From: Nocardia colli
GTDB lineage: Bacteria > Actinomycetota > Actinomycetes > Mycobacteriales > Mycobacteriaceae
Length of the DNA: 64,000 bases
Reading direction: 5' to 3'
Assembly (NCBI RefSeq): GCF_008704205.1
Contig: NZ_VXLC01000001.1
Span: 186,001 to 250,000 of the forward strand
Shown: in pieces, positions 43,339 through 52,059 of the stretch
How positions within the stretch are numbered: the first letter of the stretch is position 1
Layout: every line of letters starts with the position of its first letter
Notes under the pieces: model-generated
The model's database searches: none
What the model was told of the DNA's origin: nothing
What the model saw: the letters and a program-made list of their open reading frames with translations, nothing else
Position numbers and translations under genes: made by a program

Positions 43339-43815
43339 ATGACCCCATTCGACGAATACCTGCACACGGTCATCACCGAGGGCAGCAGCGAGGCGCAGCG
43401 CGACGGGTCGCCGACCGTCGAGGCGCAACACCTGCTGCTGGCGATCGCCGCACAGATCGGCACCGCGCCGCAGCGGGTACTGGCCTCGGTCGGCCTCGAC
43501 CATCAGGCGATTCGCGACGCACTGCACCGCGAGTTCGAGCACAGCCTGAGCGCGGCCGGGGTGTCGCTCGGCGAGCTGAACATGCCGCGCACACAGGGCT
43601 TCCGCAACGGCTCCCCGAATGTCGGGGCATCGATGAAGCTCGCGCTGGAGCGCGGCTTCGATTCCGTTCCCCGCAAACGAGATCTACGCCCCGCGCATGT
43701 GCTCCTCGGCATTCTGCGCGCCGACGTCGGAACCGTGCCGCGCGCGCTCGCCCTGGCCGGGGTGGATCGAACCGATCTCCGGACCCGGGTTCAGCACGCG
43801 CTCGAGGAAGCGTGA
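43339..43815 (+). CDS. Clp protease N-terminal domain protein
   Basis: A 158-residue protein made of two Clp-N repeats (about residues 5-60 and 85-155) without a Clp ATPase. The motif pattern VEAQHLLLAI and LRPAHVLLGIL is the Clp-N hallmark. Such stand-alone adaptors resemble ClpS-independent substrate-binding or sequestration modules. Its HTH neighbour upstream and a beta-lactamase-fold hydrolase downstream form a three-gene operon with overlapping ends. The exact role is unknown. The ATG has an excellent GGAGG. Confidence 0.85.
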   Translation: MTPFDEYLHTVITEGSSEAQRDGSPTVEAQHLLLAIAAQIGTAPQRVLASVGLDHQAIRDALHREFEHSLSAAGVSLGELNMPRTQGFRNGSPNVGASMKLALERGFDSVPRKRDLRPAHVLLGILRADVGTVPRALALAGVDRTDLRTRVQHALEEA

Positions 43816-44843
43816 TGACGGATCACCCTGAGGTGCAACACGTGCTGGACGAGGCGGTACGCGAGCGCGGTCTGCCCGGCATCGTCAGCGAGATCCGCGA
43901 CGAGCACGGTCGCTGGTTCGGCTCCGCGGGCGTGTCCGACACCGCGGCCGGCCGCGCCCGTGCTGCGCAGGAACAGTTCCGAATCGGCAGCGCCACAAAA
44001 GCATTCACGGCGACCGTAGTGCTGCAACTGGTCGCCGAGGGTGAGCTGAGCCTCGACGACTCGGTGGACAAGTGGCTGCCCGGACTGATCACCAGCGACG
44101 GCGGCACCGCGATCACCGTCCGCCAACTGCTCAACCACACCAGCGGACTGTTCACCCACACCGACGACGACCAGGTACGCGCCGGAACCGGCTGGCGCCC
44201 CGAACAACTCGTGCGGCTCGCGATGACCCACCCACCGTACTTCGCGCCCGGCGCGGGCTTCCGGTACTCCAACACCAACTATGTGATCGCCGGAATGCTG
44301 ATCGAACGGGTGACCGAAAACCCACTCGCCCAGGAGATCTCGGAACGAATCAGCAAGCCGCTCGGCCTGACCGCGACCTATCCGGCAGGCATCGAAACGG
44401 TGATTGCCGGTCCGCACCCGCGGCACTACACGACCATGTTCAACCCGGCCCCCGACGCGGAGATCTACGACATCACCGACTCCGACCAAACCTGGTCGGG
44501 CGCTTCCGGAGACATGGTCTCGACCACCGGCGATCTACAGGTGTTCCTGCACGCCCTGCTGACCGGACGACTACTCCCACCCGATCAGCAGCGCGAGATG
44601 TGGACCACCGTCTCGACCGACGGCGCGGAATGGGTCGAGCACACCCGCTACGGCTTAGGCGTCTTCGAGCAGGAAATACCATGCGGCCCAACGGTTTACG
44701 GACTGGCCGGAGCCACCATGGGCTCCTGGACCTGGGCCATGGGCACCCGAGACGGCACACGCATCGTGGTGACCCACACCAACGGCGACTGGAACGACCC
44801 GATGGACGTCTTCCGCGCAGCGATAAAGGCCGCCCTCCCGTAA
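43812..44843 (+). CDS. serine hydrolase, beta-lactamase family
   Basis: A 343-residue cytoplasmic-looking serine hydrolase. S-x-x-K is GSATK (Ser60, Lys63) and the second motif is YSN at 152-154. A canonical HxG/KTG third motif is not seen; the corresponding region reads LAGATMGS. The GTG at 43812 overlaps the Clp-N stop; the next codon is ATG and either may start. There is no signal peptide, so the substrate is probably intracellular or exported by another route. It completes an HTH / Clp-N / hydrolase operon. Confidence 0.8.
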   Translation: MMTDHPEVQHVLDEAVRERGLPGIVSEIRDEHGRWFGSAGVSDTAAGRARAAQEQFRIGSATKAFTATVVLQLVAEGELSLDDSVDKWLPGLITSDGGTAITVRQLLNHTSGLFTHTDDDQVRAGTGWRPEQLVRLAMTHPPYFAPGAGFRYSNTNYVIAGMLIERVTENPLAQEISERISKPLGLTATYPAGIETVIAGPHPRHYTTMFNPAPDAEIYDITDSDQTWSGASGDMVSTTGDLQVFLHALLTGRLLPPDQQREMWTTVSTDGAEWVEHTRYGLGVFEQEIPCGPTVYGLAGATMGSWTWAMGTRDGTRIVVTHTNGDWNDPMDVFRAAIKAALP

Positions 44844-44876
44844 AGGAAGACGGCCTTCATCTTTCAGCTATTGAAC

Positions 44877-46484
44877 TCAGGAACGCCCGGCCCGAGCGGC
44901 AGGCGCCTGCTCACGGGTCGCGCGGGTGCGCGGCGCACCGCCACGCGCGGAGCGAGTCGCGGTACGACCCGCCGCATCGAAGCTGTGCGCGGCGGAACCG
45001 TTGGCGCCACGGCCATTACGACTGCGCGGCTGACCACCGGCAACGTCACCGGCGCCACGTCCGCCACGACGCGGCTGACCACCGGTCGCACCGCGCGACG
45101 CGTCATCCGTGCCCCGCGCACTGCGGGTACGCGGCTGGCCACCGGCAGCGGCACCGTCACGCGGTCCACGCTCGCCACGGCTGCGCGCCTGACCGGCGGG
45201 CGCGCTGTACCGGCGATCGCCGCCGCCGCGCCGATTCCGGTTGCCCTGGCCGTCGGAGTTCGACGCCACGGGCAGCGCGCTCGGCGCGACCCGCGGTGCG
45301 ATGGTGCCGACCAACGCCGTCACCGGCGCCGAATCGGCGGTCACCCGCTGGGACGCGACATTGATGTTCGCCTTGCGCAGCAGGGCCGCGACATCGCGCC
45401 GCTGCTCGGGCAGCACGACGGTGACGACATCACCGGCGCTGCCCGCACGCGCGGTCCGACCGGAACGATGCAGGTACGCCTTGTGCTCGGCCGGCGGGTC
45501 GACGTGCACGACCAGCTCGACGTCGTCGACGTGCACACCGCGCGCCGCGATATCGGTCGCCACGAGCACCCGGGCCGTGCCGTTGCTGAACGCGGCCAGG
45601 TTGCGGTCGCGAGCGACCTGGGACAGGTTGCCGTGCAGGTCCGTTGCGGGAATGCCCGCGGTGGTCAGCTGCTTGGCCAGCTTGCGCGCCTGGTGCTTGG
45701 TGCGCATGAACAGGATGCGGCGGCCGGATCCGGCGGCCAGGGTCTCCACCAGCACCCGCTTGGCCTCGACGCCGCCGACCTCGAAGACGTGGTGGGTCAT
45801 CGCGGCCACCGGCGAGTCCGCGGTGTCCACGGAGTGCGTCGCCGCGTTGCGCATGAACTGCTTGACCAGCTTGTTGACGCCGTTGTCCAGCGTCGCCGAG
45901 AACAGCAGCCGCTGGCCGCCGCCCGGGGTGGCCGCGAGGATGCGGGTCACCGCGGGCAGGAAGCCGAGGTCGGCCATGTGGTCGGCCTCGTCCAGCACGG
46001 TGATCTGCACGTCTTGCAGCGAAACCACGCGCTGACGCATCAGGTCCTCGAGCCGGCCGGGGCAGGCGACGACGATGTCGACGCCGGCGGCGAAGGCCTT
46101 GGCCTGCCGGTGCTGGGAGACGCCACCCATGATGGTGGTCACCTTCAGCCCGGCGGCGGTGGCCATCGGCTCCAGCGCGGTGGCGATCTGGGTGGCCAGC
46201 TCACGAGTCGGCGCGAGGATCAGGCCGCGTGGCCTGCGGCCGGGGCGCTGATCGCCGCCGGCCAGGCGGTCGACCATGGGGATGGAGAAGGCGAGCGTCT
46301 TGCCGCTACCCGTCTTGCCGCGGGCGAGCACGTCGCGACCGGCGAGGGTGTCGGGCAGCGTGGCCGCCTGGATGGGGAACGGAGCCGTGATGCCGCTCGC
46401 GGTGAGGGCGCCGACCAGCTTCGCGCCGACGCCGAGGGCGGCGAACGACGTGGTGGGGGCAGGGCTCGAAACGGGGGTGGTCAT
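44877..46484 (-). CDS. DEAD/DEAH-box RNA helicase (RhlE-like)
   Basis: A 535-residue DEAD-box ATPase. The Q-motif region is followed by motif I ARGKTGSGKT, Ia PTRELA, Ib/GG, motif II VLDEADHM, SAT (LLFSATL), and motif VI HRSGRTAR. The C-terminal ~115 residues are Arg/Gly/Ala-rich low complexity, usual in RNA helicases that bind structured RNA during cold or stress adaptation. The ATG at 46484 gives MTTPVSS. It lies downstream of metE on the same strand but behind a strong terminator. Confidence 0.92.
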   Translation of the reverse strand: MTTPVSSPAPTTSFAALGVGAKLVGALTASGITAPFPIQAATLPDTLAGRDVLARGKTGSGKTLAFSIPMVDRLAGGDQRPGRRPRGLILAPTRELATQIATALEPMATAAGLKVTTIMGGVSQHRQAKAFAAGVDIVVACPGRLEDLMRQRVVSLQDVQITVLDEADHMADLGFLPAVTRILAATPGGGQRLLFSATLDNGVNKLVKQFMRNAATHSVDTADSPVAAMTHHVFEVGGVEAKRVLVETLAAGSGRRILFMRTKHQARKLAKQLTTAGIPATDLHGNLSQVARDRNLAAFSNGTARVLVATDIAARGVHVDDVELVVHVDPPAEHKAYLHRSGRTARAGSAGDVVTVVLPEQRRDVAALLRKANINVASQRVTADSAPVTALVGTIAPRVAPSALPVASNSDGQGNRNRRGGGDRRYSAPAGQARSRGERGPRDGAAAGGQPRTRSARGTDDASRGATGGQPRRGGRGAGDVAGGQPRSRNGRGANGSAAHSFDAAGRTATRSARGGAPRTRATREQAPAARAGRS

Positions 46485-46807
46485 ATTTGGTGGGTGTGCC
46501 TTCCAGGCATCGGGGTGTACCCCAGCGCTGCGCAGGATTGCAGGTCCGTGCGTTCGGTGTTATGACACCCAGCTGAGGCGCCGACGCGAAAGGTAAGACA
46601 TCCACGACGGATCGAGAGGGAGCGTGAAGATCAACGCTTGCCTTTGGTAACTCTACCGCAACCTCGCGTATTCCTCGCCTTCGGACCGCGAGGTCTGTAG
46701 TGGGTTACGTCACGGCGCGCCGAACCGGGCATAACCCACCGGCGCGCCGGCCCATGCCCAACGAGAGCCGCCCCCTGCGAAAACAGGGGGCGGCCAACGT
46801 AGTTCGG
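46485..46807. other. 323-bp intergenic region, metE 3' end and helicase promoter
   Basis: No gene was found. It holds the metE terminator near its right end (46767-46794) and a 7-bp inverted repeat TGGGTTA / TAACCCA at 46701-46707 and 46732-46738. The left 200 bp would be the helicase promoter and a long 5' leader. DEAD-box helicase leaders are often regulatory, but no defined RNA motif was recognised. Confidence 0.5.
46767..46794. terminator. metE terminator
   Basis: A perfect 11-bp inverted repeat (46767-46777 and 46784-46794) with loop CGAAAA, 14 bp past the metE stop. In the minus-strand transcript the loop is TTTTCG. Confidence 0.85.
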
Positions 46808-49111
46808 CTACTCGCCGGCCAGCGCGCGCCTGCGCACCCGGCGCGCCGCGGCGACCAGATTGCGCAACGACGGCTCCAGCTGCCAGTAGTGCCGCGTCTT
46901 CAAACCACCGTCCGGATTCGCCCATAGTCGTTCCGGGGTGATGGCTTCGGCTGCGGCGGTGAGCAATTCGTCCAGCTCGTCGATGTCCGGGATACGCGCC
47001 GAGCGGCTCTCGTACACGCCGGGGCCGACGCCGTGGGTGAGTCCGTGATCGGTGCCGCTGTCCGCCGCGAGCGCCTTCACCACCCATTCGATCGAGCGGG
47101 TCGCCACGATCGCGGTGACGTCGCAGTCCAGCTCCTCGATCGCCTCGACCACTTCCGCCCGCCCGGAATACCCGATGTGCGTGTGGATCTGGGTCTCCGG
47201 CTTGACCCCCGAGGTGGCCAGCCGGAATGCGCCGACCGCCCAGCGCAGGTACTCCGCCCGGCCCGCGGGCCGCAGCGGCAGCATCTCCCGCAGCGCGGGC
47301 TCGTCGACCTGGATGATCGCGATGCCCGCCTTCTCCAGGTCGGTCAGCTCGTCGCGGATGGCCAGGGCCACCTGGTCCGCGGTCTCGTGCAGCGGCTGAT
47401 CCTGGCGGACGAACGAGCGGGCCAGCATGGTGACCGGCCCGGTGACCATGCCCTTGACCGGCTTGTCGGTCAGCGACTGGGCGTAACTGATCCACTCCAC
47501 CGACATCGGCGCGGGCCGGGACACGTCGCCGTAGATGATCGGCGGCCGCACGCACCGCGACCCGTACACCTGCACCCAGCCGAAGTGCGTGGTCGCGAAG
47601 CCGTCCAGCAGCTCGGCGAAGTACTGGATCATGTCGTTGCGCTCGTGCTCGCCGTGCACCAGCACGTCGAGGCCGATGTCCTCTTGCAACCGGATGGTCG
47701 CCTCGATCTCGGCTTCGATGCGCTTCTTGTAGTCGTCGAAGGACAGCCGTCCCTGGCCGAGCTCGTAGCGCGCCTGCCGGATCTTGCCGGTCTGCGGGAA
47801 CGAACCGAGCGTCGTCGCGGGGACCGGCGGCAGGTTCAGCTTGGCCTGCTGCGCCGTGCGGCGCACCGAATACGGTTCGCGCTCCCGCATTTGCGGCGTG
47901 ACCGCGTAAACCCGTTGCCGCACTGCGTGCTTCTGCTTGAAGTGCACCTCGGTCGGCCGCTTGCGCCAGCTCTCCGACGGGCCGTCGGTGAGCGCCTTGG
48001 CGAGCGAAACCACCTCGCCCACCTTCTGTTTCGCGAAGGCGAGCCGGTCGGCCACGTTGCCCGGGATGTCGTACTCGATGAGCAGGTCGTAGGGCACGTG
48101 CAGCAGCGTGGTGCCGGTCGAGACGACCAGGTCCGGGCACACCTGCGCGAGCCGGTTCAGGTACTCCAGCGTGACGTGCCGGTCGGCCCGCCAGACGTTC
48201 TGGCCGCTGATCACGCCGGCGTAGAGCCGCTTGCGGCGAATCCCCGGGATCTCCGCCAGGTCCTCCGGCGAGATCCGGTAACTGGCCAGGTCGAGGCCGA
48301 TGGCCTCCACATTGCTGGCCGCCAGGATCCGCAGCGCCTCACCGAAATCGCCGTACTGACCCGTGACGAGCATCCGCGGCCGCAGCGGCGCCTTCGAAAG
48401 TCGTTGGTAGGCAGCCTCGAACGCGGCCAGCTCAGCCGGCGAGCGCTCGCTGGTGAACGCGGGCTCATCCAACTGCACACAGGTCGAGCCGCGCTTGGCC
48501 AGGATCTCGAACAGCTGCTCATACGCGGGGAGCAGCTTGTCCAGCAGCTTCAGCGTGTCGAACTCGTCCTGACCGGGAATCTGCCCCGCCTTGGAGAGCA
48601 GCAGCAGCGAGAGCGGACCGAGCACCACCGGGCGCAGTTCGATGCCGCGTTCCTTGGCCCGGTCGAATTCGGCCAGCAGCGCCTCGGGATGCAGCGAGAA
48701 TTCGGTGTCGGCGTCCAATTCCGGCTGCCGGTAGTGATAGTTGGTGCCGAAGAACCGCACCAGCTCCAGCGGCGGCACGTCCGGATTGCCGCGCGCCATC
48801 AGGAAATAGAAGTCGAGTGGATCCAGCTCGTCCCGATACTGCTCGAACCGCTTGGGCACCGCGCCGAACAGCAGCGCGTTGTCGAGCACGTGGTCGTAGA
48901 AGGAGAAGGTATTGCCGGGGACCTGGGTCAACCCGGTGGCGGCGAGTTCGTTGAACTGCCGGTCTTGAATGTCACGGCCCACCGCGAGCAATTCGGCGCG
49001 GGGAATCGCACCGCGCCAGTAGGCCTCGAGGGCCCGCTTGAGTTCTCGATGCGGCCCGATCCGCGGGTAGCCGAGGATGCTCGACCCGTAGCCGTCGGTC
49101 ACGTTCACCAT
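46808..49111 (-). CDS. metE: MetE homologue with degenerate zinc site
   Basis: A 767-residue double-barrel protein of the cobalamin-independent methionine synthase family. The N-terminal barrel, the GSFPQT junction, GLDVLVHGE, GSRCVRPP and IIQVDEPALRE are canonical. However, of the four E. coli zinc ligands only the His is kept (His645). The Cys643 equivalent is Gly647, Glu665 is Val669 and Cys726 is Gly735 (NPDGG instead of NPDCG). A standard MetE needs zinc to activate homocysteine, so this protein may use another acceptor or mechanism, or be inactive. There is no room for a B12 riboswitch: only 90 bp separate it from fadB2. Confidence 0.9.
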   Translation of the reverse strand: MVNVTDGYGSSILGYPRIGPHRELKRALEAYWRGAIPRAELLAVGRDIQDRQFNELAATGLTQVPGNTFSFYDHVLDNALLFGAVPKRFEQYRDELDPLDFYFLMARGNPDVPPLELVRFFGTNYHYRQPELDADTEFSLHPEALLAEFDRAKERGIELRPVVLGPLSLLLLSKAGQIPGQDEFDTLKLLDKLLPAYEQLFEILAKRGSTCVQLDEPAFTSERSPAELAAFEAAYQRLSKAPLRPRMLVTGQYGDFGEALRILAASNVEAIGLDLASYRISPEDLAEIPGIRRKRLYAGVISGQNVWRADRHVTLEYLNRLAQVCPDLVVSTGTTLLHVPYDLLIEYDIPGNVADRLAFAKQKVGEVVSLAKALTDGPSESWRKRPTEVHFKQKHAVRQRVYAVTPQMREREPYSVRRTAQQAKLNLPPVPATTLGSFPQTGKIRQARYELGQGRLSFDDYKKRIEAEIEATIRLQEDIGLDVLVHGEHERNDMIQYFAELLDGFATTHFGWVQVYGSRCVRPPIIYGDVSRPAPMSVEWISYAQSLTDKPVKGMVTGPVTMLARSFVRQDQPLHETADQVALAIRDELTDLEKAGIAIIQVDEPALREMLPLRPAGRAEYLRWAVGAFRLATSGVKPETQIHTHIGYSGRAEVVEAIEELDCDVTAIVATRSIEWVVKALAADSGTDHGLTHGVGPGVYESRSARIPDIDELDELLTAAAEAITPERLWANPDGGLKTRHYWQLEPSLRNLVAAARRVRRRALAGE

Positions 49112-49136
49112 GAGCGCGCTGCTCCCTTCGATGGCT

Positions 49137-49170
49137 GTGCGGCGCCCACCGGAAACAATGGACGCCGCAC
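49137..49170. terminator. hairpin between fadB2 and metE homologue
   Basis: Arms 49137-49147 and 49160-49170 pair over 11 bp with one G-U wobble and a 12-nt loop. It begins 26 bp upstream of the metE start on the minus strand, and may attenuate read-through from fadB2. Confidence 0.5.
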
Positions 49171-49201
49171 GCTATAGCGCCTGGGTTGAATCGAAACGAG
49201 C

Positions 49202-50074
49202 TCAGGCCCGGTTGTACTGGTAGAAACCCGCGCCGGTCTTCTTGCCCAGCAACCCGGCTTCGACCATACGCATGAGCAGCGGCGGAGCGGAGTACAGCGG
49301 CTCCTTGAACTCCTGGTACATCGAGTCGGCGATCGACTTCACCGTGTCCAGGCCGACCAGGTCGGTGAGCGCGAGCGGACCCATCGGGTGCGCGCAGCCC
49401 AGGACCATCGCCTTGTCGACGTCGTCCTTGGTGGCGAAGCCGGACTCGACCATCCGGATGGCCGAGAGCAGGTACGGCACCAGCAGCGCGTTGACCACGA
49501 ACCCGGAGCGGTCGGCCGACCGGACGACCTGCTTGTCCAGCACGTCGCCGGCGAACGCCTCGGCCCGCTTGGACACGGCCTCGCTGGTCTTCAGCGTGGT
49601 GACCAGCTCGACCAGCGGCAGCACCGGCACCGGGTTGAAGAAGTGCATGCCGACCACGCGCTCGGGCTGGGTGGTGGCGACCGCGATCTTCATGATCGGG
49701 ATGGAGGAGGTGTTGGAGGCCAGCACGGCCTCGGGGTCGGTGACGACCTTGTCCAGCTCGGCGAAGATGGCGGTCTTCACCTTCTCGTCCTCGAGCACCG
49801 CCTCGACCACCAGCTGGCGGTCGGCGAAGTCGTTGAGGTCGGAGGTGAACCGCAGTCGCCAGGCGGCCTGCTCGCGTTCCCGCTCGGTGATCTTGCCGCT
49901 GCTGACGCCGCGGTCGAGCGAACGCAGGATGCGCGAGCGACCCGCGGCGGCCAATTCCCTGGTCTGTTCGAAGACGAGCACGTCGACGTGCGCTCGCGCA
50001 CACACCTCCGCGATTCCGGCACCCATCTGTCCGGCACCGATGATGCCGACGCGTTGAATCTTCTCGCTGCTCAC
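49202..50074 (-). CDS. fadB2: 3-hydroxybutyryl-CoA dehydrogenase
   Basis: A 290-residue NAD(P)-dependent dehydrogenase converting acetoacetyl-CoA and 3-hydroxybutyryl-CoA in short-chain fatty acid metabolism. GxGxMG appears as GAGQMGAG near residue 13; the catalytic His is in GMHFFNP and the C-terminal domain has PLALTDLVGLD and KTGAGFYQY. It sits after isocitrate lyase on the same strand as in mycobacteria (aceA-fadB2), so both probably serve growth on fatty acids. Confidence 0.92.
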   Translation of the reverse strand: MSSEKIQRVGIIGAGQMGAGIAEVCARAHVDVLVFEQTRELAAAGRSRILRSLDRGVSSGKITEREREQAAWRLRFTSDLNDFADRQLVVEAVLEDEKVKTAIFAELDKVVTDPEAVLASNTSSIPIMKIAVATTQPERVVGMHFFNPVPVLPLVELVTTLKTSEAVSKRAEAFAGDVLDKQVVRSADRSGFVVNALLVPYLLSAIRMVESGFATKDDVDKAMVLGCAHPMGPLALTDLVGLDTVKSIADSMYQEFKEPLYSAPPLLMRMVEAGLLGKKTGAGFYQYNRA

Positions 50075-50165
50075 GTCCCGCTCCTGCTGTTGGTCTGGCT
50101 AGTCGGTGGCTGGAGGGGGTGTGCTCTGGTGTGAGCGGCCCCTCGGTGGTCCAAGGTATAGGGAT

Positions 50166-50199
50166 GCCCTCCCCGCTGGGGCTGTTCAGCGGGGAGGGC
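50166..50199. terminator. terminator after isocitrate lyase gene
   Basis: A perfect 13-bp GC-rich inverted repeat (50166-50178 and 50187-50199) with an 8-nt loop lies between the aceA stop and fadB2, about 70 bp after the stop. Confidence 0.8.
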
Positions 50200-50269
50200 G
50201 GTACACCCCTACTGGGGGCTATCGGTATTCACGTCGGGAACCTCATTCCCTTGGCGAATCACGAGTGGC

Positions 50270-51559
50270 TCAGTGGAACTGGCCTTCTTCGGTCGAGCCC
50301 TTCAGCGCCGCGGTGGACGTGTTCGGGTCAACGGTGGTGGCGATGGTGTCGAAGTAGCCGGCACCGACCTCACGCTGGTGCTTGACCGCGGTGAAGCCAC
50401 GCTCGGAAGCGGCCTTGAACTCGCGCTCCTGCAGGTCGACGAAGGCGGTCATGCCCTCGCGGGCGTAGCCGTAGGCCAGGTCGAACATGCCGTAGTTGAG
50501 CGAGTGGAAGCCGGCCAGGGTGATGAACTGGAACTTGAAGCCCATCGCGCCGAGCTCACGCTGGAACTTCGCGATGGTCGCGTCGTCCAGGTGGGCCTTC
50601 CAGTTGAAGGAGGGCGAGCAGTTGTAGGCCAGCAGCTGGTCCGGGAACTCGCTGCGGACGGCCTCGGAGAACTTGCGCGCGACCTCGAGGTCCGGGACGC
50701 CGGTCTCCATCCAGATGAGGTCGGCGTAGGGGGCGTAGGCCTTGGCGCGCGCGATGCAGGGATCGATGCCGTTCTTGGTGCCGAAGAAGCCTTCCGCGGT
50801 GCGAGTGCCGTCAAGGAACTCACGGTCGCGCTCGTCCACATCGGAGGTGATGAGGGTGGCGGCCTCGGCGTCGGTGCGGGCGATGATCACCGACGGCACG
50901 TCGGCGACGTCGGCGGCCAGGCGCGCGGAGGTCAGCGTGCGGATGTGCTGCTGGGTCGGGATCAGCACCTTGCCACCGAGGTGGCCGCACTTCTTCTCCG
51001 AGGCGAGCTGGTCTTCCCAGTGCACGCCCGCGGCGCCGGCCGCGATCATGGCCTTCTGCAGCTCGTAGGCGTTCAGCGCGCCACCGAAGCCGGCCTCGGC
51101 GTCGGCGACGATCGGGGCGAGCCAGTTCTTGACCGAGTCGTCACCCTCGACCTTGGCGATCTCGTCGGCGCGCAGCAGCGCGTTGTTGATGCGACGCACG
51201 ACGGACGGGACCGAGTTGGCCGGGTAGAGGCTCTGGTCCGGGTAGGTGTGGCCGGACAGGTTCGCGTCACCGGCGACCTGCCAACCGGACAGGTAGATGG
51301 CCTTCAGGCCGGCGCGGACCTGCTGGACCGCCTGGTTGCCGGTGAGGGCGCCCAGGGAGTTGATGTAGTCCTCGTTGTTCACGAGATCCCAGAGGATCTC
51401 CGAACCGCGGCGAGCAAGAGTGGCCTCTTCGACGACGGTGCCCTGGAGCTTCGACACCTGCTCGGCGGTGTAGTTACGGGTGACGCCCTTCCAGCGGGGG
51501 TTGGTGTCCCAGTCCTGCTGGATTTCCGCAGCGGTCTTCGGGGTGCCGGCGTTCGACAT
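50270..51559 (-). CDS. aceA: isocitrate lyase
   Basis: The 429-residue first enzyme of the glyoxylate shunt, splitting isocitrate to glyoxylate and succinate. The catalytic signature KKCGH is at residues 189-193 (Cys191), with HWEDQLAS before it and an [15 protein letters not shown] substrate loop after (seen as [11 protein letters not shown]). Length and motifs match the short bacterial Icl1 type. The ATG at 51559 was taken, four codons inside the longest open frame. A palindromic RamB-like element lies about 200 bp upstream. Glyoxylate is also made by the allantoin pathway encoded nearby. Confidence 0.96.
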   Translation of the reverse strand: MSNAGTPKTAAEIQQDWDTNPRWKGVTRNYTAEQVSKLQGTVVEEATLARRGSEILWDLVNNEDYINSLGALTGNQAVQQVRAGLKAIYLSGWQVAGDANLSGHTYPDQSLYPANSVPSVVRRINNALLRADEIAKVEGDDSVKNWLAPIVADAEAGFGGALNAYELQKAMIAAGAAGVHWEDQLASEKKCGHLGGKVLIPTQQHIRTLTSARLAADVADVPSVIIARTDAEAATLITSDVDERDREFLDGTRTAEGFFGTKNGIDPCIARAKAYAPYADLIWMETGVPDLEVARKFSEAVRSEFPDQLLAYNCSPSFNWKAHLDDATIAKFQRELGAMGFKFQFITLAGFHSLNYGMFDLAYGYAREGMTAFVDLQEREFKAASERGFTAVKHQREVGAGYFDTIATTVDPNTSTAALKGSTEEGQFH

Positions 51560-52059
51560 CTCTGACTCCACTTCCTCGTTTTAAGTCGATTGCCCCACGG
51601 CCGAGCGGTGAAACAGCTCGAACTGCTGGAGCGGCAATTTGCAGGCTTGCTAGGCCCATGGGGTGTACTTCCACACGATTGCACAATGCGAAATGGCCGT
51701 CTACCTGTTGCTAATGTGAATCTAAGCTAGGTTTCGATCCCCGTTTGCTAACTCTGCGAAATTTGCGAGCAAATTGCAAAGATGGAACCTACCGGCAAGT
51801 AGCCCTGACATGCGGTTTTAGCGTAACGCCCGTACTGTTAGACATCCGCCGCGTGCCGGCCATCGACTCCGCCATCCATTCCGGGTTGTGAGGACGTTCA
51901 CAAGTACGGGCGGGTGCCGACTGTGTGGGCCACGCCACCCGCACGTGGGCGGCGGACAGTGGTTCGGGCAGACTGGGTCGAATCCGAACTTGGACGGGCG
52001 TCCGGCTTCCGCTGGGGAAGCATCCGGCGCCACGCGCACCCCGGACAGGAGATCCACCC
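51560..52059. other. 500-bp intergenic region between aceA and lipase
   Basis: Divergent control region with no gene seen. The aceA side (about 51680-51790) is unusually AT-rich and carries a palindrome and TTGCAAA-like sites. The lipase side has a weak 7-bp inverted repeat (51910-51916 / 51936-51942). The longest open frames are short and lack start sites with support. Confidence 0.55.
51760..51775. promoter_or_regulatory. palindrome AATTTGC-GA-GCAAATT upstream of aceA (RamB-like)
   Basis: A perfect palindrome (arms 51760-51766 and 51769-51775) is followed by ATTGCAAA (51773-51780). RamB-type regulators of acetate and glyoxylate genes bind sequences around TTTGCAAA, so this is a candidate operator for aceA control. 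The assignment rests on motif similarity only. Confidence 0.5.

Noticed and set aside
44826..44857. Terminator between serine hydrolase and helicase
   Set aside because: Only 7 bp of inverted repeat (44826-44832 / 44851-44857) overlap the coding end; too weak to call.
49112..49201. Cobalamin riboswitch before the metE homologue
   Set aside because: Only 90 bp are available and they hold a simple 11-bp hairpin; a B12 riboswitch needs about 200 nt and a conserved core that is absent.
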